DNA of 64,000 nt from Histidinibacterium aquaticum (GTDB lineage Bacteria > Pseudomonadota > Alphaproteobacteria > Rhodobacterales > Rhodobacteraceae), in NCBI RefSeq assembly GCF_008710275.1, contig NZ_VYQE01000001.1, positions 806,001 to 870,000 on the forward strand. Direction: 5' to 3'. Shown here piece by piece: positions 49,677-58,382 of this stretch (positions are counted from its first letter, which is position 1; each line of letters starts with the position of its first letter). The notes beneath the pieces were generated by a model, which had not been told where the DNA came from, searched no databases, and worked only from the letters and a program-made list of their open reading frames with translations. The position numbers and the translations under genes are program-made.

Positions 49677-51299
49677 ATGCGCGAATGGTGGCGAGACGCA
49701 GTTATCTACCAGATTTATCCCCGCAGCTTTCAGGACGATGACGGAGACGGCATCGGAGACCTCAAGGGGATCACCCGCCGGCTGCCGCACGTCGCCGAGC
49801 TCGGCGCCGACGCGATCTGGCTGAGCCCGATCTTCACCTCGCCGATGGCGGACATGGGGTACGACGTGTCGGACTACACCGACATCGACCCCCTCTTCGG
49901 CACGCTCGAGGATTTCGACGCGCTGATCGCCCGGGCGCACGAGCTCGGTCTGAAGGTCATCGTCGACCAGGTGCTTTCGCACTCCTCCTCCAAGCATCCC
50001 TTCTTCGAGGAAAGCCGCAGCTCCCGCGACAACCCGAAGGCGGACTGGTATGTCTGGGCGGACCCGCTGCCCGACGGCGCACCGCCAAACAACTGGGCCT
50101 CGGTTTTCGGCGGCTCGGCCTGGGAATGGGAGCCGCGCCGGCGGCAATACTACCTGCACAACTTCCTGACCTCGCAGCCCGACTTCAACTTCCACAATTC
50201 CGAGGTGCAGGACTGGCTGCTCTCGACGATGAAGTTCTGGCTGGACCGGGGCCTCGACGGCTTCCGTCTCGACACGGTCAACTACTACTTCCATGACCCC
50301 GAGCTGCGTTCGAACCCGCCGGGGGATTTCGAGCCCGAAAAGATCGACTCCACGCCGACCGAGACCTACGGCTGGCAAAAGCACGTTTTCGACAAGAACC
50401 GTCCAGAGAACCTCGCCTTCCTCGAACGCATGCGCGAGCTCTGCGACCGGTACGAGGACATCATGATGGTCGGCGAGGTCGGCGAGGACGGCGACCGCTC
50501 GATCGAGGTCATGGCCGAGTACACCGCCGGGACCGAGCGCCTGCACATGGCCTATTCCTTCGCCATGCTCGGGCCGAACTTCTCGGCCGGACACTTCCGC
50601 CGCTGCATCGCGGGCTTCCAGAACGGCGCCCCCGACGGCTGGCCGAAGTGGTCCTTCTCGAACCACGACGTCGTGCGCCACGTCACGCGCTGGAGCAAGC
50701 ACGCCGAGGACGAGACCGTGCTGGCCAAGCAGGCGGTCGCGATGATCATGTCCTTCCCCGGCACCATCGGCATCTACCAGGGCGAGGAACTCGGCCAGAC
50801 CGAGGCCGATCTCGTGTACGAAGAGCTGACCGATCCTCCGGCGCTTCGCTTCTGGCCCGAGGTCAAGGGCCGCGACGGCTGCCGGACTCCCATGGTCTGG
50901 GCGGCGGGTGAAAACGCCGCCGGCTTCTCGAGCGGCACGCCCTGGCTGCCGGTCAAGCCCGCCCAGGCGATCCACGCGGTGGACCAGCAGGGCCAGGGAA
51001 GCGTCATGGAAGCCTATAAGCGCACCATTTCCTACCGGAAGGCCAACCCGGCTCTGACCCGGGGCGAGACGGAGTTCCTCGACCTGCCGGAACCAATCCT
51101 CGCCTTCCGCCGCAGCCACGACGGCCATGCGCTGACCTGCGTGTTCAACCTGTCCAAGACGCCCACGACGCTCACCGTGGGCGACGGGGCAGAGATCGAG
51201 GGCCCCCACAACGCCACGCTTGAGGGCACGACGTTGAAGCTGCCCGCGAACGGCCACGTCTACCTCGCCCACGAGGGCGCGCTCGACGTGAGCGCCTGA
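49677..51299 (+). CDS. GH13 alpha-glucosidase/oligo-1,6-glucosidase family
   Basis: 540 residues. Hydrolyses alpha-glucosidic bonds in small oligosaccharides. Nucleophile aspartate near 199 in GLDGFRLDTVNYY, acid/base glutamate near 267 in MMVGEVGED and transition-state aspartate near 331 in SNHDVVRH. N-terminus WWRDAVIYQIYPRSFQDDDGDGIGDL is diagnostic for the oligosaccharide branch. No signal peptide, so it is cytoplasmic. A GGAGG ribosome-binding site precedes the ATG. Confidence 0.96.
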   Translation: MREWWRDAVIYQIYPRSFQDDDGDGIGDLKGITRRLPHVAELGADAIWLSPIFTSPMADMGYDVSDYTDIDPLFGTLEDFDALIARAHELGLKVIVDQVLSHSSSKHPFFEESRSSRDNPKADWYVWADPLPDGAPPNNWASVFGGSAWEWEPRRRQYYLHNFLTSQPDFNFHNSEVQDWLLSTMKFWLDRGLDGFRLDTVNYYFHDPELRSNPPGDFEPEKIDSTPTETYGWQKHVFDKNRPENLAFLERMRELCDRYEDIMMVGEVGEDGDRSIEVMAEYTAGTERLHMAYSFAMLGPNFSAGHFRRCIAGFQNGAPDGWPKWSFSNHDVVRHVTRWSKHAEDETVLAKQAVAMIMSFPGTIGIYQGEELGQTEADLVYEELTDPPALRFWPEVKGRDGCRTPMVWAAGENAAGFSSGTPWLPVKPAQAIHAVDQQGQGSVMEAYKRTISYRKANPALTRGETEFLDLPEPILAFRRSHDGHALTCVFNLSKTPTTLTVGDGAEIEGPHNATLEGTTLKLPANGHVYLAHEGALDVSA

Positions 51300-51308
51300 G
51301 CGATCCCG

Positions 51309-51331
51309 CCCCGCGCGCCTGCCGCGCGGGG
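51309..51331 (+). terminator. hairpin after the glucosidase gene
   Basis: CCCCGCGCG-CCTGC-CGCGCGGGG, a perfect 9-bp stem, 9 bp past the stop codon. It lacks a clear T-run, so termination is plausible but may be partial. Confidence 0.6.
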
Positions 51332-51396
51332 CCCCTTGGCCTCTGTCGTCCGACGGGTCTAGGGTCGCCCCGAAGAGCCACCGGGACGGACCGCAG

Positions 51397-52596
51397 ATGC
51401 CCCCCACCCTTTCGACACCTGAGAGCCATCCTGACGTGGTGGTGATCGGCGGCGCCATGATCGGCGCTTCGATCGCGTGGTGGCTGACACGCGACCCGGA
51501 GTTCACCGGCACAGTGACCGTGGTCGAGCGCGACCCGACCTATGCGACGGCCTCGACCACGCATACGAACTCCTGTCTTCGCCAGCAGTTCGGGACCGAG
51601 ATCAACATCCGCCTCAGCCAGTTCACCGCCGCCTTCCTGCGCGACTTCCGCGGCTGGGCCGGGCCCGAGGCGCCGGAAATCGCGCTGCAGGAGTTCGGCT
51701 ACCTCTACCTCGCCACTTCCGAGGCTGCGGCGGAGAACCTGCGCGCGGCCCATGCGCTGCAGGCCTCGCTCGGCGCAGGGACGCGGCTGATGACACCGGC
51801 AGAGATCGCGGAGGCCTTCCCATTCTACGAAACCTCCGATCTGGTGCTCGGTTCGCATGGCACGCGGGACGAGGGCTATTTCGACGGCCACGCCATCTTC
51901 GAGACCTTCCGAAAGCAGTCGAAGGCACAGGGGGCACGCTGGATCGAGGACACCGTGACCGGCATCCAGATCGACGGCGACCGAGTGACCGGAGTGACGC
52001 TCGCCTCAGGCGAGACGCTGTCCCCCGGCATGGTGGTCAATGCCACCGGCCCCCGCGCGGCGATCACCGCCCGCATGGCCGGGCTCGATCTGCCCGTGGA
52101 GCCGCGCAAGCGCTACACCTTCGTCTTCGACGCGGCCGAACCGCTGGACCGGCCGCTGCCGCTGACCATCGACCCCTCCGGCGTGCACGTCCGCTCCGAC
52201 GGACGCTATTACATGACCGGTTGCCCGCCGGACGAGGACATCGCGGTCGAGCCGGACGACTTCATCGAGGACCACGCGATCTTCGAGGAAAAGATCTGGC
52301 CCGCTCTCGCCGCCCGCATCCCCGCCTTCGAGAGGATCAAGCCGATGCAGGGCTGGGTCGGGCACTACGCCTACAACACGCTCGACCAGAACGCGATTCT
52401 GGGCCCCCATCCGGAGATGCCCAACTTCCTGATGGCGAACGGCTTTTCCGGCCACGGGCTGCAACAGGCGCCAGGCGTGGGCCGGGGCCTGGCAGAGCTG
52501 ATCGTCCACGGTGGCTACCGGTCCCTTGACCTCTCGCCGCTCTCCGTCGAGCGTGTGCTCGAAAACCGGCCCCTGCTCGAGCGGGCCGTCATCTGA
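51397..52596 (+). CDS. FAD-dependent oxidoreductase (DAO family)
   Basis: 399 residues. PDVVVIGGAMIGASIAWWL near 12 binds FAD; the second contact HTNSCLRQQFGTEINIRLS is typical of sarcosine-oxidase-like DAO enzymes. The C-terminal LMANGFSGHGLQQAPGVGRGLAEL completes the FAD site. It oxidises an amine or amino acid of unknown identity. It heads a run with a uronate-dehydrogenase-like gene 10 bp downstream. Confidence 0.93.
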   Translation: MPPTLSTPESHPDVVVIGGAMIGASIAWWLTRDPEFTGTVTVVERDPTYATASTTHTNSCLRQQFGTEINIRLSQFTAAFLRDFRGWAGPEAPEIALQEFGYLYLATSEAAAENLRAAHALQASLGAGTRLMTPAEIAEAFPFYETSDLVLGSHGTRDEGYFDGHAIFETFRKQSKAQGARWIEDTVTGIQIDGDRVTGVTLASGETLSPGMVVNATGPRAAITARMAGLDLPVEPRKRYTFVFDAAEPLDRPLPLTIDPSGVHVRSDGRYYMTGCPPDEDIAVEPDDFIEDHAIFEEKIWPALAARIPAFERIKPMQGWVGHYAYNTLDQNAILGPHPEMPNFLMANGFSGHGLQQAPGVGRGLAELIVHGGYRSLDLSPLSVERVLENRPLLERAVI

Positions 52597-52606
52597 CGGG
52601 ATACCC

Positions 52607-53446
52607 ATGAAGAAAATCGTCCTCACCGGCGCCGCGGGCGCCCTCGGCACCGTCCTCCGCGAGCCGCTCTCGCGCTCGGCGGACGAGCTCGTCTCCACAG
52701 ACATCGCCGCCCAGCCGGAGTCGCTCCTGCCCAACGAGACCTGGGTCCAGGCCGACCTCGCGAAGTTCGACGAGATCGAGCCGCTGATGAAGGGCGCCGA
52801 GATGGTCGTCCACTTCGGTGCTGTCGTGGACGAGAAGCCCTTCCCCGAGCTGCTCGGCCCCAACTACGTCGGCGCCTACAATGTCTGGGAGGCCGCCTCG
52901 CAGCACGGACTGCGGCGGGTGGTCTACGCCAGCTCGGTCCATGCCGTGGGCCTCTGGGAGAACAACGCGGATGTCGACGTCACAGCGCATCATCGGCCCG
53001 ACACCTTCTACGGGCTCGCCAAGTGTTTCGCCGAGGACATGGGCCGGATGTACTGGGAGAAACGCGGTCTCGAAGCCGTGTGCCTGCGTATCTTCTCCTG
53101 CACGCCCGAGCCGCAGAACGCCCGTGCGCTCGGCACCTGGCTCAGCTACGGCGACCTGACGCAGCTCGTGACGCGAGCGGTCGAGACGCCGACCACCGGC
53201 TTCGCCGTGGCCTTCGGCGTCTCCAACAACGACCGCTCGCCCATCAAGGATCACGGTGCGCACTTCCTCGGCTACCGCCCGCGCGACAACGCCGAGGACT
53301 GGGCCGAGACGCTCCTGGCCAAGGCGCAGCCCGACCCGACCGACCTTGCGCAGATGCGGCTCGGCGGGCCCTTCGCGAGCGTCGCGCTCGGGGAGAGCGG
53401 CATGGCCGGAATCCGGGCCCTCTCCGGCGGCGACGAAGAGGAGTAG
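52607..53446 (+). CDS. udh: uronate dehydrogenase-like SDR
   Basis: 279 residues. Extended SDR with VLTGAAGALGTVLREPL, the active site YGLAKCFAEDMGRMY near 140, and the small-domain pattern seen in uronate dehydrogenases, which oxidise glucuronate or galacturonate to the lactone. The start is the ATG at 52607 (MKKIVLTG); an upstream frame overlaps the oxidase gene. It could feed uronate catabolism together with the nearby AraC regulator, but no other uronate genes are seen. Confidence 0.82.
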   Translation: MKKIVLTGAAGALGTVLREPLSRSADELVSTDIAAQPESLLPNETWVQADLAKFDEIEPLMKGAEMVVHFGAVVDEKPFPELLGPNYVGAYNVWEAASQHGLRRVVYASSVHAVGLWENNADVDVTAHHRPDTFYGLAKCFAEDMGRMYWEKRGLEAVCLRIFSCTPEPQNARALGTWLSYGDLTQLVTRAVETPTTGFAVAFGVSNNDRSPIKDHGAHFLGYRPRDNAEDWAETLLAKAQPDPTDLAQMRLGGPFASVALGESGMAGIRALSGGDEEE

Positions 53447-53517
53447 CGATCCGGTTCGGGCGGCAAATGTCCAGAAATTGGGCAACCGCCGAGAGCCGCC
53501 GCAATCTATTCGGCGAA

Positions 53518-53537
53518 AGGGGCTGTAGAGCGCCCCT
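53518..53537 (+). terminator. hairpin between udh and the AraC gene
   Basis: AGGGGC-N8-GCCCCT, a 6-bp stem with an 8-nt loop. It sits 70 bp after the udh-like stop, is not followed by T residues, and lies immediately before an in-frame ATG at 53541, making that ATG an unlikely start for the AraC gene. Confidence 0.4.
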
Positions 53538-53588
53538 GCGATGTCAAAAAGCGTATGGCCGCCGTTCGAATCTGCTATTCTGACGCCG

Positions 53589-54434
53589 ATGTTGCAGACG
53601 GTTCTCAGTGCGGTTGACTTCCTGCCGGCAGGCGAAGCTTTTCAGCTCGTCAGGGCCACCGTCGAGCCGCGGCGTCCGAGGGGGCTGATCCGCCGGGATT
53701 TCCCCGTGCTCGTCTGGGTCCAGAACGGCGCTGTCAGGCTTCACCTCGCCGAAAGCCGGATCGAGATGGTCGAGGGCGACGTGGTGTTCCTGCGCGCCTC
53801 CGACGCCCACGCCCTCCAGGCCCGGGCCGACGAGACTCTGGCGGTCCTCCTGGTCTTCGACCCGCATCTGATCGATACGCTCGGTCAGCGGCACGAGGCA
53901 CTGGCCGGGCGGTTCTTCTGGTCGGAGGAGCCGACCCCGGTCCGCGTTCACCGCGACATCCGCCAGCTCGCCCAGATGAACCAGGCGGCGCTTCGCCTCG
54001 ACCGGTCGCGTCGCGACGGGCTGGAGGCCGAGGCCTTTCTTCTTCCGCTCTTCGCGTCGCTTCTGGACGGGGCGAACCTCGTGCCGCCTGACGCGCCGGA
54101 TTGGCTGGCCCGCGCCTGCGCGGCGGCCGAGGACCCGCGCATCTTCCGCGAGGGCGCGGCCGGCTTCGCGCGGGTGGCGGGGCGGGCCCATCCGCACGTC
54201 AGCCGGATGGCGCGCAAATACCTCGACAAGAGCCCGTCCGAGATCGTCAACGCGCAGAGGATGGCCTATGCCGCCAAGCGCCTGACGGGGACGCTCGACA
54301 GTCTGGCCGAGATCGCCGCCGACTGCGGCATTCCGAACCTCAGCCACTTCCACAAGCTCTTCCGTCAGCATCACGGGATCACGCCCCAGCGCTACCGCAA
54401 GGCGCACCAGCGCGACCTGATCCAGCCCGCCTGA
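53589..54434 (+). CDS. AraC family transcriptional regulator with N-terminal cupin
   Basis: 281 residues from the ATG at 53589; an in-frame ATG at 53541 sits behind a hairpin and is less likely. N-terminal about 120 residues form a cupin sensor (VWVQNGAVRLHLAESRIEMVEGDVVFLRASDAHAL). The C-terminal AraC HTH pair is intact: HPHVSRMARKYLDKSPSEIVNAQRMAYAAKRL and SLAEIAADCGIPNLSHFHKLFRQHHGITPQRYRK. Located between a uronate-dehydrogenase-like gene and deoC-ALDH, it probably controls one of them. Confidence 0.9.
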   Translation: MLQTVLSAVDFLPAGEAFQLVRATVEPRRPRGLIRRDFPVLVWVQNGAVRLHLAESRIEMVEGDVVFLRASDAHALQARADETLAVLLVFDPHLIDTLGQRHEALAGRFFWSEEPTPVRVHRDIRQLAQMNQAALRLDRSRRDGLEAEAFLLPLFASLLDGANLVPPDAPDWLARACAAAEDPRIFREGAAGFARVAGRAHPHVSRMARKYLDKSPSEIVNAQRMAYAAKRLTGTLDSLAEIAADCGIPNLSHFHKLFRQHHGITPQRYRKAHQRDLIQPA

Positions 54435-54527
54435 GCGGTGACGCAGCGGCGGGTTTGACCCCGCGTGCGATCCTTGCCAAGCCCCCGGCGGCGTGAGACC
54501 CTTTCACGCACGGCTCGGGAGGCTGCC

Positions 54528-55526
54528 TTGGACACGACGACGGACACGACGAGCGTGGGCGCGGCCCATCTCCCCTCGGTGCACGAGCCGCGCAACGACG
54601 GCATGCCGCTCGACATGGCCTGGGTCCGCTCGGTGCAGGCCAATACTTCGGCCATCGAACGCCGCTGCGCCACCCTTCCCGGCCGACGGTCGATCAAGAA
54701 AGAGCACCAGGCCGCCTGGCTCGCGCGGGCCGTCTCCTGCATCGACCTCACCACGCTGGCGGGCGACGACACCGAGGGCCGGGTCCGCAGGCTCTGCGCC
54801 AAGGCCCGCCAGCCGGTCTCGCCGGGGATCCTCTCCGCGCTAGGGCTGGAGGGGCTCACCGTAGGCGCTGTCTGCGTCTACCACGACATGATCGCCCCCG
54901 CCGTCGAGGCCCTCGAGGGCTCCGGCATCCCGGTCGCCGCCGTTTCCACAGGCTTCCCGGCCGGTCTCTCCCCCTTCCACCTGCGCATTGCCGAGATCGG
55001 CGAGAGCGTCGCCGCCGGCGCCCGCGAGATCGACATCGTCATCTCCCGCCGCCACGTCCTGCAGGGCGACTGGCAGGCGCTCTACGACGAGGTGGCCGAA
55101 ATGCGCGCGGCCTGCGGCGAGGCGCACATGAAGGCGATCCTCGCGACCGGCGAGTTGGGAACACTGCGCAACGTCGCCCGGGCGAGCCTCGTGGCGATGA
55201 TGGCGGGCGCCGACTTCATCAAGACCTCGACCGGCAAGGAGAGCGTCAACGCCACCCTGCCCGTCACGCTGGTCATGATCCGCGCGATCCGCGAGTACGA
55301 GGCCCGCACCGGCATCAAGGTCGGCTACAAGCCCGCGGGCGGCATCTCCAAGGCCAAGGACGCGCTGATGTACCTGGCCCTGATGAAGGAGGAGCTGGGC
55401 GACCGCTGGCTCTCCCCCGACCTCTTCCGCTTCGGCGCCTCATCGCTCCTTGGCGACATCGAGCGGCAGCTGGAGCACCACGTCACGGGGGCCTATTCCG
55501 CCTCCTGGCGTCACGCGATGGGCTGA
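54528..55526 (+). CDS. deoC: deoxyribose-phosphate aldolase
   Basis: 332 residues from a TTG start, picked because GGGAGG lies 5 nt before it; ATG candidates do not fit the family. It converts deoxyribose 5-phosphate to acetaldehyde and glyceraldehyde 3-phosphate, feeding the downstream ALDH. The Schiff-base lysine is K232 in DFIKTSTGKES, and the proton-relay lysine is K268 in VGYKPAGGI. The N-terminal about 60 residues are an extension compared with the short bacterial form. The stop overlaps the next ATG (TGATG). Confidence 0.95.
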   Translation: MDTTTDTTSVGAAHLPSVHEPRNDGMPLDMAWVRSVQANTSAIERRCATLPGRRSIKKEHQAAWLARAVSCIDLTTLAGDDTEGRVRRLCAKARQPVSPGILSALGLEGLTVGAVCVYHDMIAPAVEALEGSGIPVAAVSTGFPAGLSPFHLRIAEIGESVAAGAREIDIVISRRHVLQGDWQALYDEVAEMRAACGEAHMKAILATGELGTLRNVARASLVAMMAGADFIKTSTGKESVNATLPVTLVMIRAIREYEARTGIKVGYKPAGGISKAKDALMYLALMKEELGDRWLSPDLFRFGASSLLGDIERQLEHHVTGAYSASWRHAMG

Positions 55527-55885
55527 TGGCTGTGCCAATCGCTTCCCAAAACCCCTATTCGGCAAAGGCTTTTGCGCTCAGTCTCCTTTGCATTTCCTCG
55601 GCGGCGACGGCTCAGACCGAAATTACGGCCCGAGACCTCTTAGATGCTTGCACGCGTCCCGACCCGGAGTGGATCAGCTTCTGCAATGGTTTCATGCAAG
55701 CCGCCGGCGACTTTGCCACGATGACAGAGCAAGCATGCATTCCGAACGGGACAACTAGAACCGACCTGACAAGACTGTTCGATGCCAACGCGAGTCGTCT
55801 CATCGCTTTGACCCCCGCAATCGGTGACGAGCCTGCGCTGGTCGTCACTGCATCGATAATCAGCGACGTCTTTCCGTGCGGCTAG
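55526..55885 (+). CDS. Rap1a/Tai-like secreted small protein
   Basis: 119 residues, with a signal peptide ending near SSAATA-QTEITARD. The mature part resembles the Rap1a/Tai immunity-protein fold: LLDACTRPDPEWISFCNGFMQA, a later cysteine in QACIPNG, and a C-terminal AFPC-like DVFPCG, giving four cysteines for two disulfides. Base composition and codons are clearly less GC-rich than both neighbours. The TGATG overlap with deoC means it is translated in the operon despite looking foreign. A cognate toxin is not visible. Confidence 0.75.
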   Translation: MAVPIASQNPYSAKAFALSLLCISSAATAQTEITARDLLDACTRPDPEWISFCNGFMQAAGDFATMTEQACIPNGTTRTDLTRLFDANASRLIALTPAIGDEPALVVTASIISDVFPCG

Positions 55886-55901
55886 CGCGGCATAGGAGAA
55901 C

Positions 55902-58235
55902 ATGATGACCGTCAAGGAAATCTTCGAGACGATGGACTACGGCCCCGCCCCCGAGAGCGCGGCCGAGGCTCTGGCCTGGCTGGTGGACATGGGCGACCGG
56001 TTTGGCCACTTCATCGACGGGGCCTTCACCGACCCGGGCGAGACCTTCGAGGCGAAGAACCCCGCCACCGGCAACGTGCTGGCGAGCGTGACCCAGGCCA
56101 CGCAGAAGGACGTCGACGCCGCGGTCAAGGCCGCGCGCAAGGCGCAGCCTGCCTGGGCCAAGGACGGACACGCGCGGGCCCGGGTGCTCTACGCCATCGC
56201 GCGGCTGCTGCAGAAGAACTCCCGCCTCTTCGCGGTGCTCGAGAGCCTCGACAACGGCAAGCCGATCCGCGAGGCGCGCGATATCGACGTGCCGCTCGCT
56301 ATCCGGCATTTCTACCACCACGCGGGCTACGCGCAGCTGCTGGACTCCGAGCGCCCCGGACTGGTGGCGCAGGGGGTCTGCGGGCAGATCGTGCCCTGGA
56401 ACTTCCCGCTGCTGATGCTCGCCTGGAAGATTGCCCCGGCGCTCGCCGCGGGCAACACGGTGGTGCTGAAGCCCGCGGAGTACACGTCGCTGACGGCCCT
56501 GCTCTTCGCCGACATCTGCCGCCAGGCGGGCGTACCCAAGGGTGTCGTCAACATCGTCACCGGCGACGGTGCGGTGGGCGAGATGATCGTCAATGCCGAG
56601 GTCGACAAGATCGCCTTCACCGGCTCCACCGCCGTCGGCCGCCGCATCCGCGAGGCGACCGCCGGGACGGGCAAGGCGCTGACGCTCGAGTTGGGGGGCA
56701 AGAGCCCCTATATCGTCTTCGACGACGCCGACCTCGACAGCGCGGTCGAGGGCCTCGTCGACGCGATCTGGTTCAACGGCGGGCAGGTCTGCTGCGCCGG
56801 CTCGCGCCTTCTGGTGCAGGAGGGCGTGGCCGAGCGGTTCCACGAGAAGCTCAAGGCGCGCATGGATAAGCTGCGCGTCGGCGATCCGCTCGACAAGTCG
56901 ATCGACGTGGGCGCCATCGTCGACCCCGTCCAGCTGCAGACGATCACCCGGATGGTCGAGGAGAACACCGAGGGAGAGACCTACCGCGCAGAGGTGACGA
57001 TGCCGGCGGAGGGCTGTTTCTACCCGCCGACCCTGGTCACCGGCCTCTCGACGGCCTCGAAGCTGATGCAGGAGGAGATCTTCGGGCCGGTGCTCGTCTC
57101 GATGACCTTCCGCACGCCTTCCGAGGCCGTCGCCCTCGCCAACGACACCCGCTACGGGCTGGCGGCGAGCCTCTGGTCGGAGAACCTGAATCTCGCGCTC
57201 GACGTGGCGCCGAAGGTCCAGGCGGGCGTGGTCTGGGTGAACGGAACCAACATGTTCGACGCGGCGGCGCCCTTCGGCGGCATGCGCGAGTCGGGCTTCG
57301 GCCGCGAGGGCGGCTGGGAAGGCCTGGGCGCGTATCTCAAGCCCGCCGGACAGGGCAAGCGGCTGAAGCGGGTCGAGCCGCAGACCGGTGAGGCGGTTGC
57401 CGCCGATCCGCTCGACCGGACGGCGAAGCTCTACATCGGCGGCAAGCAGGCCCGGCCGGACGGCGGCTATTCCATGCCCGTCTGGGGGCCGAAGGGTACG
57501 CTGCTGGGGCAGGTGCCGAAGGGCAACCGCAAGGACGTGCGCAACGCCGTCGAGGCGATGAACGGGGCCGCGGGCTGGGGGAGGACGTCAGGCCACCAGC
57601 GGGCGCAGATCCTCTATTACCTGGCCGAGAACCTCTCGGCGCGCGCGGGCGAATTCGCCGCGCGGGTCGACGCGATGACCGGCAAGGGCGGCAAGGCAGA
57701 GGTCGAGACCTCGATCCGGCGGCTCTTCACCTACGCGGCCTGGGCTGACAAGTTCGACGGCGAGGCCAAGGGCGTGCCGCTTCGGGGCATGGCGCTGGCG
57801 CTGAAAGAGCCGGTGGGCAAGATCGGAGCGCTCTGCCCGGACGAGTCGCCGCTGCTGGGTCTGGTGAGCCTCATGGCCCCCGCGATGGCGATGGGCTGCC
57901 GGATCACGCTGGTCGCCTCCGAGCCCGCGCCGCTGGCGGCGACGGACTTCTACCAGATACTCGAGACCTCGGATGTGCCCGGGGGCGTGGTGAACATTCT
58001 CACGGGCAGCCACGAGGAGCTGGCGCCGGTGATGGCCGACCACCTCGATCTCGATGCGGTCTGGTCGTTCTCGGGGGCCGAGCTTTCGAAGGAGATCGAG
58101 CGGCGGAGCGCCGGAAATCTCAAGCGGACCTGGGTCAACAACGGTCTCGCGACCGACTGGGAGCGCGCCGAGGGACGCGCCTTCCTGGAGGCCGCGACCG
58201 AGATCAAGACGGTCTGGGTGCCCTACGGAGAGTGA
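55902..58235 (+). CDS. double-domain aldehyde dehydrogenase
   Basis: 777 residues. The first about 490 residues are a complete ALDH: ELGGKSPYIVFDDADLD near 264 and the catalytic cysteine in FNGGQVCCAGSRLL near 295. From about residue 510 (LYIGGKQARPDGGYS) a second ALDH copy starts. It ends early and lacks both the ELGGK and the catalytic-cysteine segments, so this half is catalytically silent. ATG at 55902 or 55905. With deoC it would oxidise the acetaldehyde made from deoxyribose. Confidence 0.95.
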   Translation: MMTVKEIFETMDYGPAPESAAEALAWLVDMGDRFGHFIDGAFTDPGETFEAKNPATGNVLASVTQATQKDVDAAVKAARKAQPAWAKDGHARARVLYAIARLLQKNSRLFAVLESLDNGKPIREARDIDVPLAIRHFYHHAGYAQLLDSERPGLVAQGVCGQIVPWNFPLLMLAWKIAPALAAGNTVVLKPAEYTSLTALLFADICRQAGVPKGVVNIVTGDGAVGEMIVNAEVDKIAFTGSTAVGRRIREATAGTGKALTLELGGKSPYIVFDDADLDSAVEGLVDAIWFNGGQVCCAGSRLLVQEGVAERFHEKLKARMDKLRVGDPLDKSIDVGAIVDPVQLQTITRMVEENTEGETYRAEVTMPAEGCFYPPTLVTGLSTASKLMQEEIFGPVLVSMTFRTPSEAVALANDTRYGLAASLWSENLNLALDVAPKVQAGVVWVNGTNMFDAAAPFGGMRESGFGREGGWEGLGAYLKPAGQGKRLKRVEPQTGEAVAADPLDRTAKLYIGGKQARPDGGYSMPVWGPKGTLLGQVPKGNRKDVRNAVEAMNGAAGWGRTSGHQRAQILYYLAENLSARAGEFAARVDAMTGKGGKAEVETSIRRLFTYAAWADKFDGEAKGVPLRGMALALKEPVGKIGALCPDESPLLGLVSLMAPAMAMGCRITLVASEPAPLAATDFYQILETSDVPGGVVNILTGSHEELAPVMADHLDLDAVWSFSGAELSKEIERRSAGNLKRTWVNNGLATDWERAEGRAFLEAATEIKTVWVPYGE

Positions 58236-58253
58236 CTGTCCAAGTTTGGACAG
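58236..58253. promoter_or_regulatory. palindrome (GTCCAAATTTGGAC type), copy 3, central mismatch
   Basis: CTGTCCAAGTTTGGACAG, directly after the ALDH stop codon. It matches copies 1 and 2 in the GTCCAA/TTGGAC arms but differs at the central base pair, so it is not perfectly symmetric. The arms extend to CTGTCC/GGACAG. Confidence 0.55.
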
Positions 58254-58271
58254 AGTCCTAAACGCATGTAG

Positions 58272-58307
58272 TTAAAGAAAAAATTGGTTAACGCGCTGTC
58301 ACGTTAA
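58272..58307. promoter_or_regulatory. AT-rich element with three TTAA boxes at 16-bp spacing
   Basis: TTAA at 58272, 58288 and 58304, exactly 16 bp apart. The second and third form an inverted repeat (GGTTAACG-N8-CGTTAACC). The last is part of TTAACCAT, a known CtrA half-site word, but 16-bp spacing does not fit the CtrA rule. The stretch is markedly AT-rich for this genome. Confidence 0.4.
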
Positions 58308-58325
58308 CCATATCCCATACACAGC

Positions 58326-58355
58326 AAAACGGCCGCCCCCTCGGAGCGGCCGTTT
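58326..58355. terminator. bidirectional terminator
   Basis: AAACGGCCGC-N9-GCGGCCGTTT, a perfect 10-bp stem with A residues on the left and T residues on the right, between the convergent ALDH and DUF3618 genes. It should end both transcripts. Confidence 0.88.
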
Positions 58356-58382
58356 CTTGGTTCAGGCGATCAGGTCGTCGCG

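Noticed and set aside
58272-58307. CtrA binding sites
   Set aside because: The TTAA words are 16 bp apart; the CtrA full site needs 11 bp. Only one half-site word (TTAACCAT) is present.
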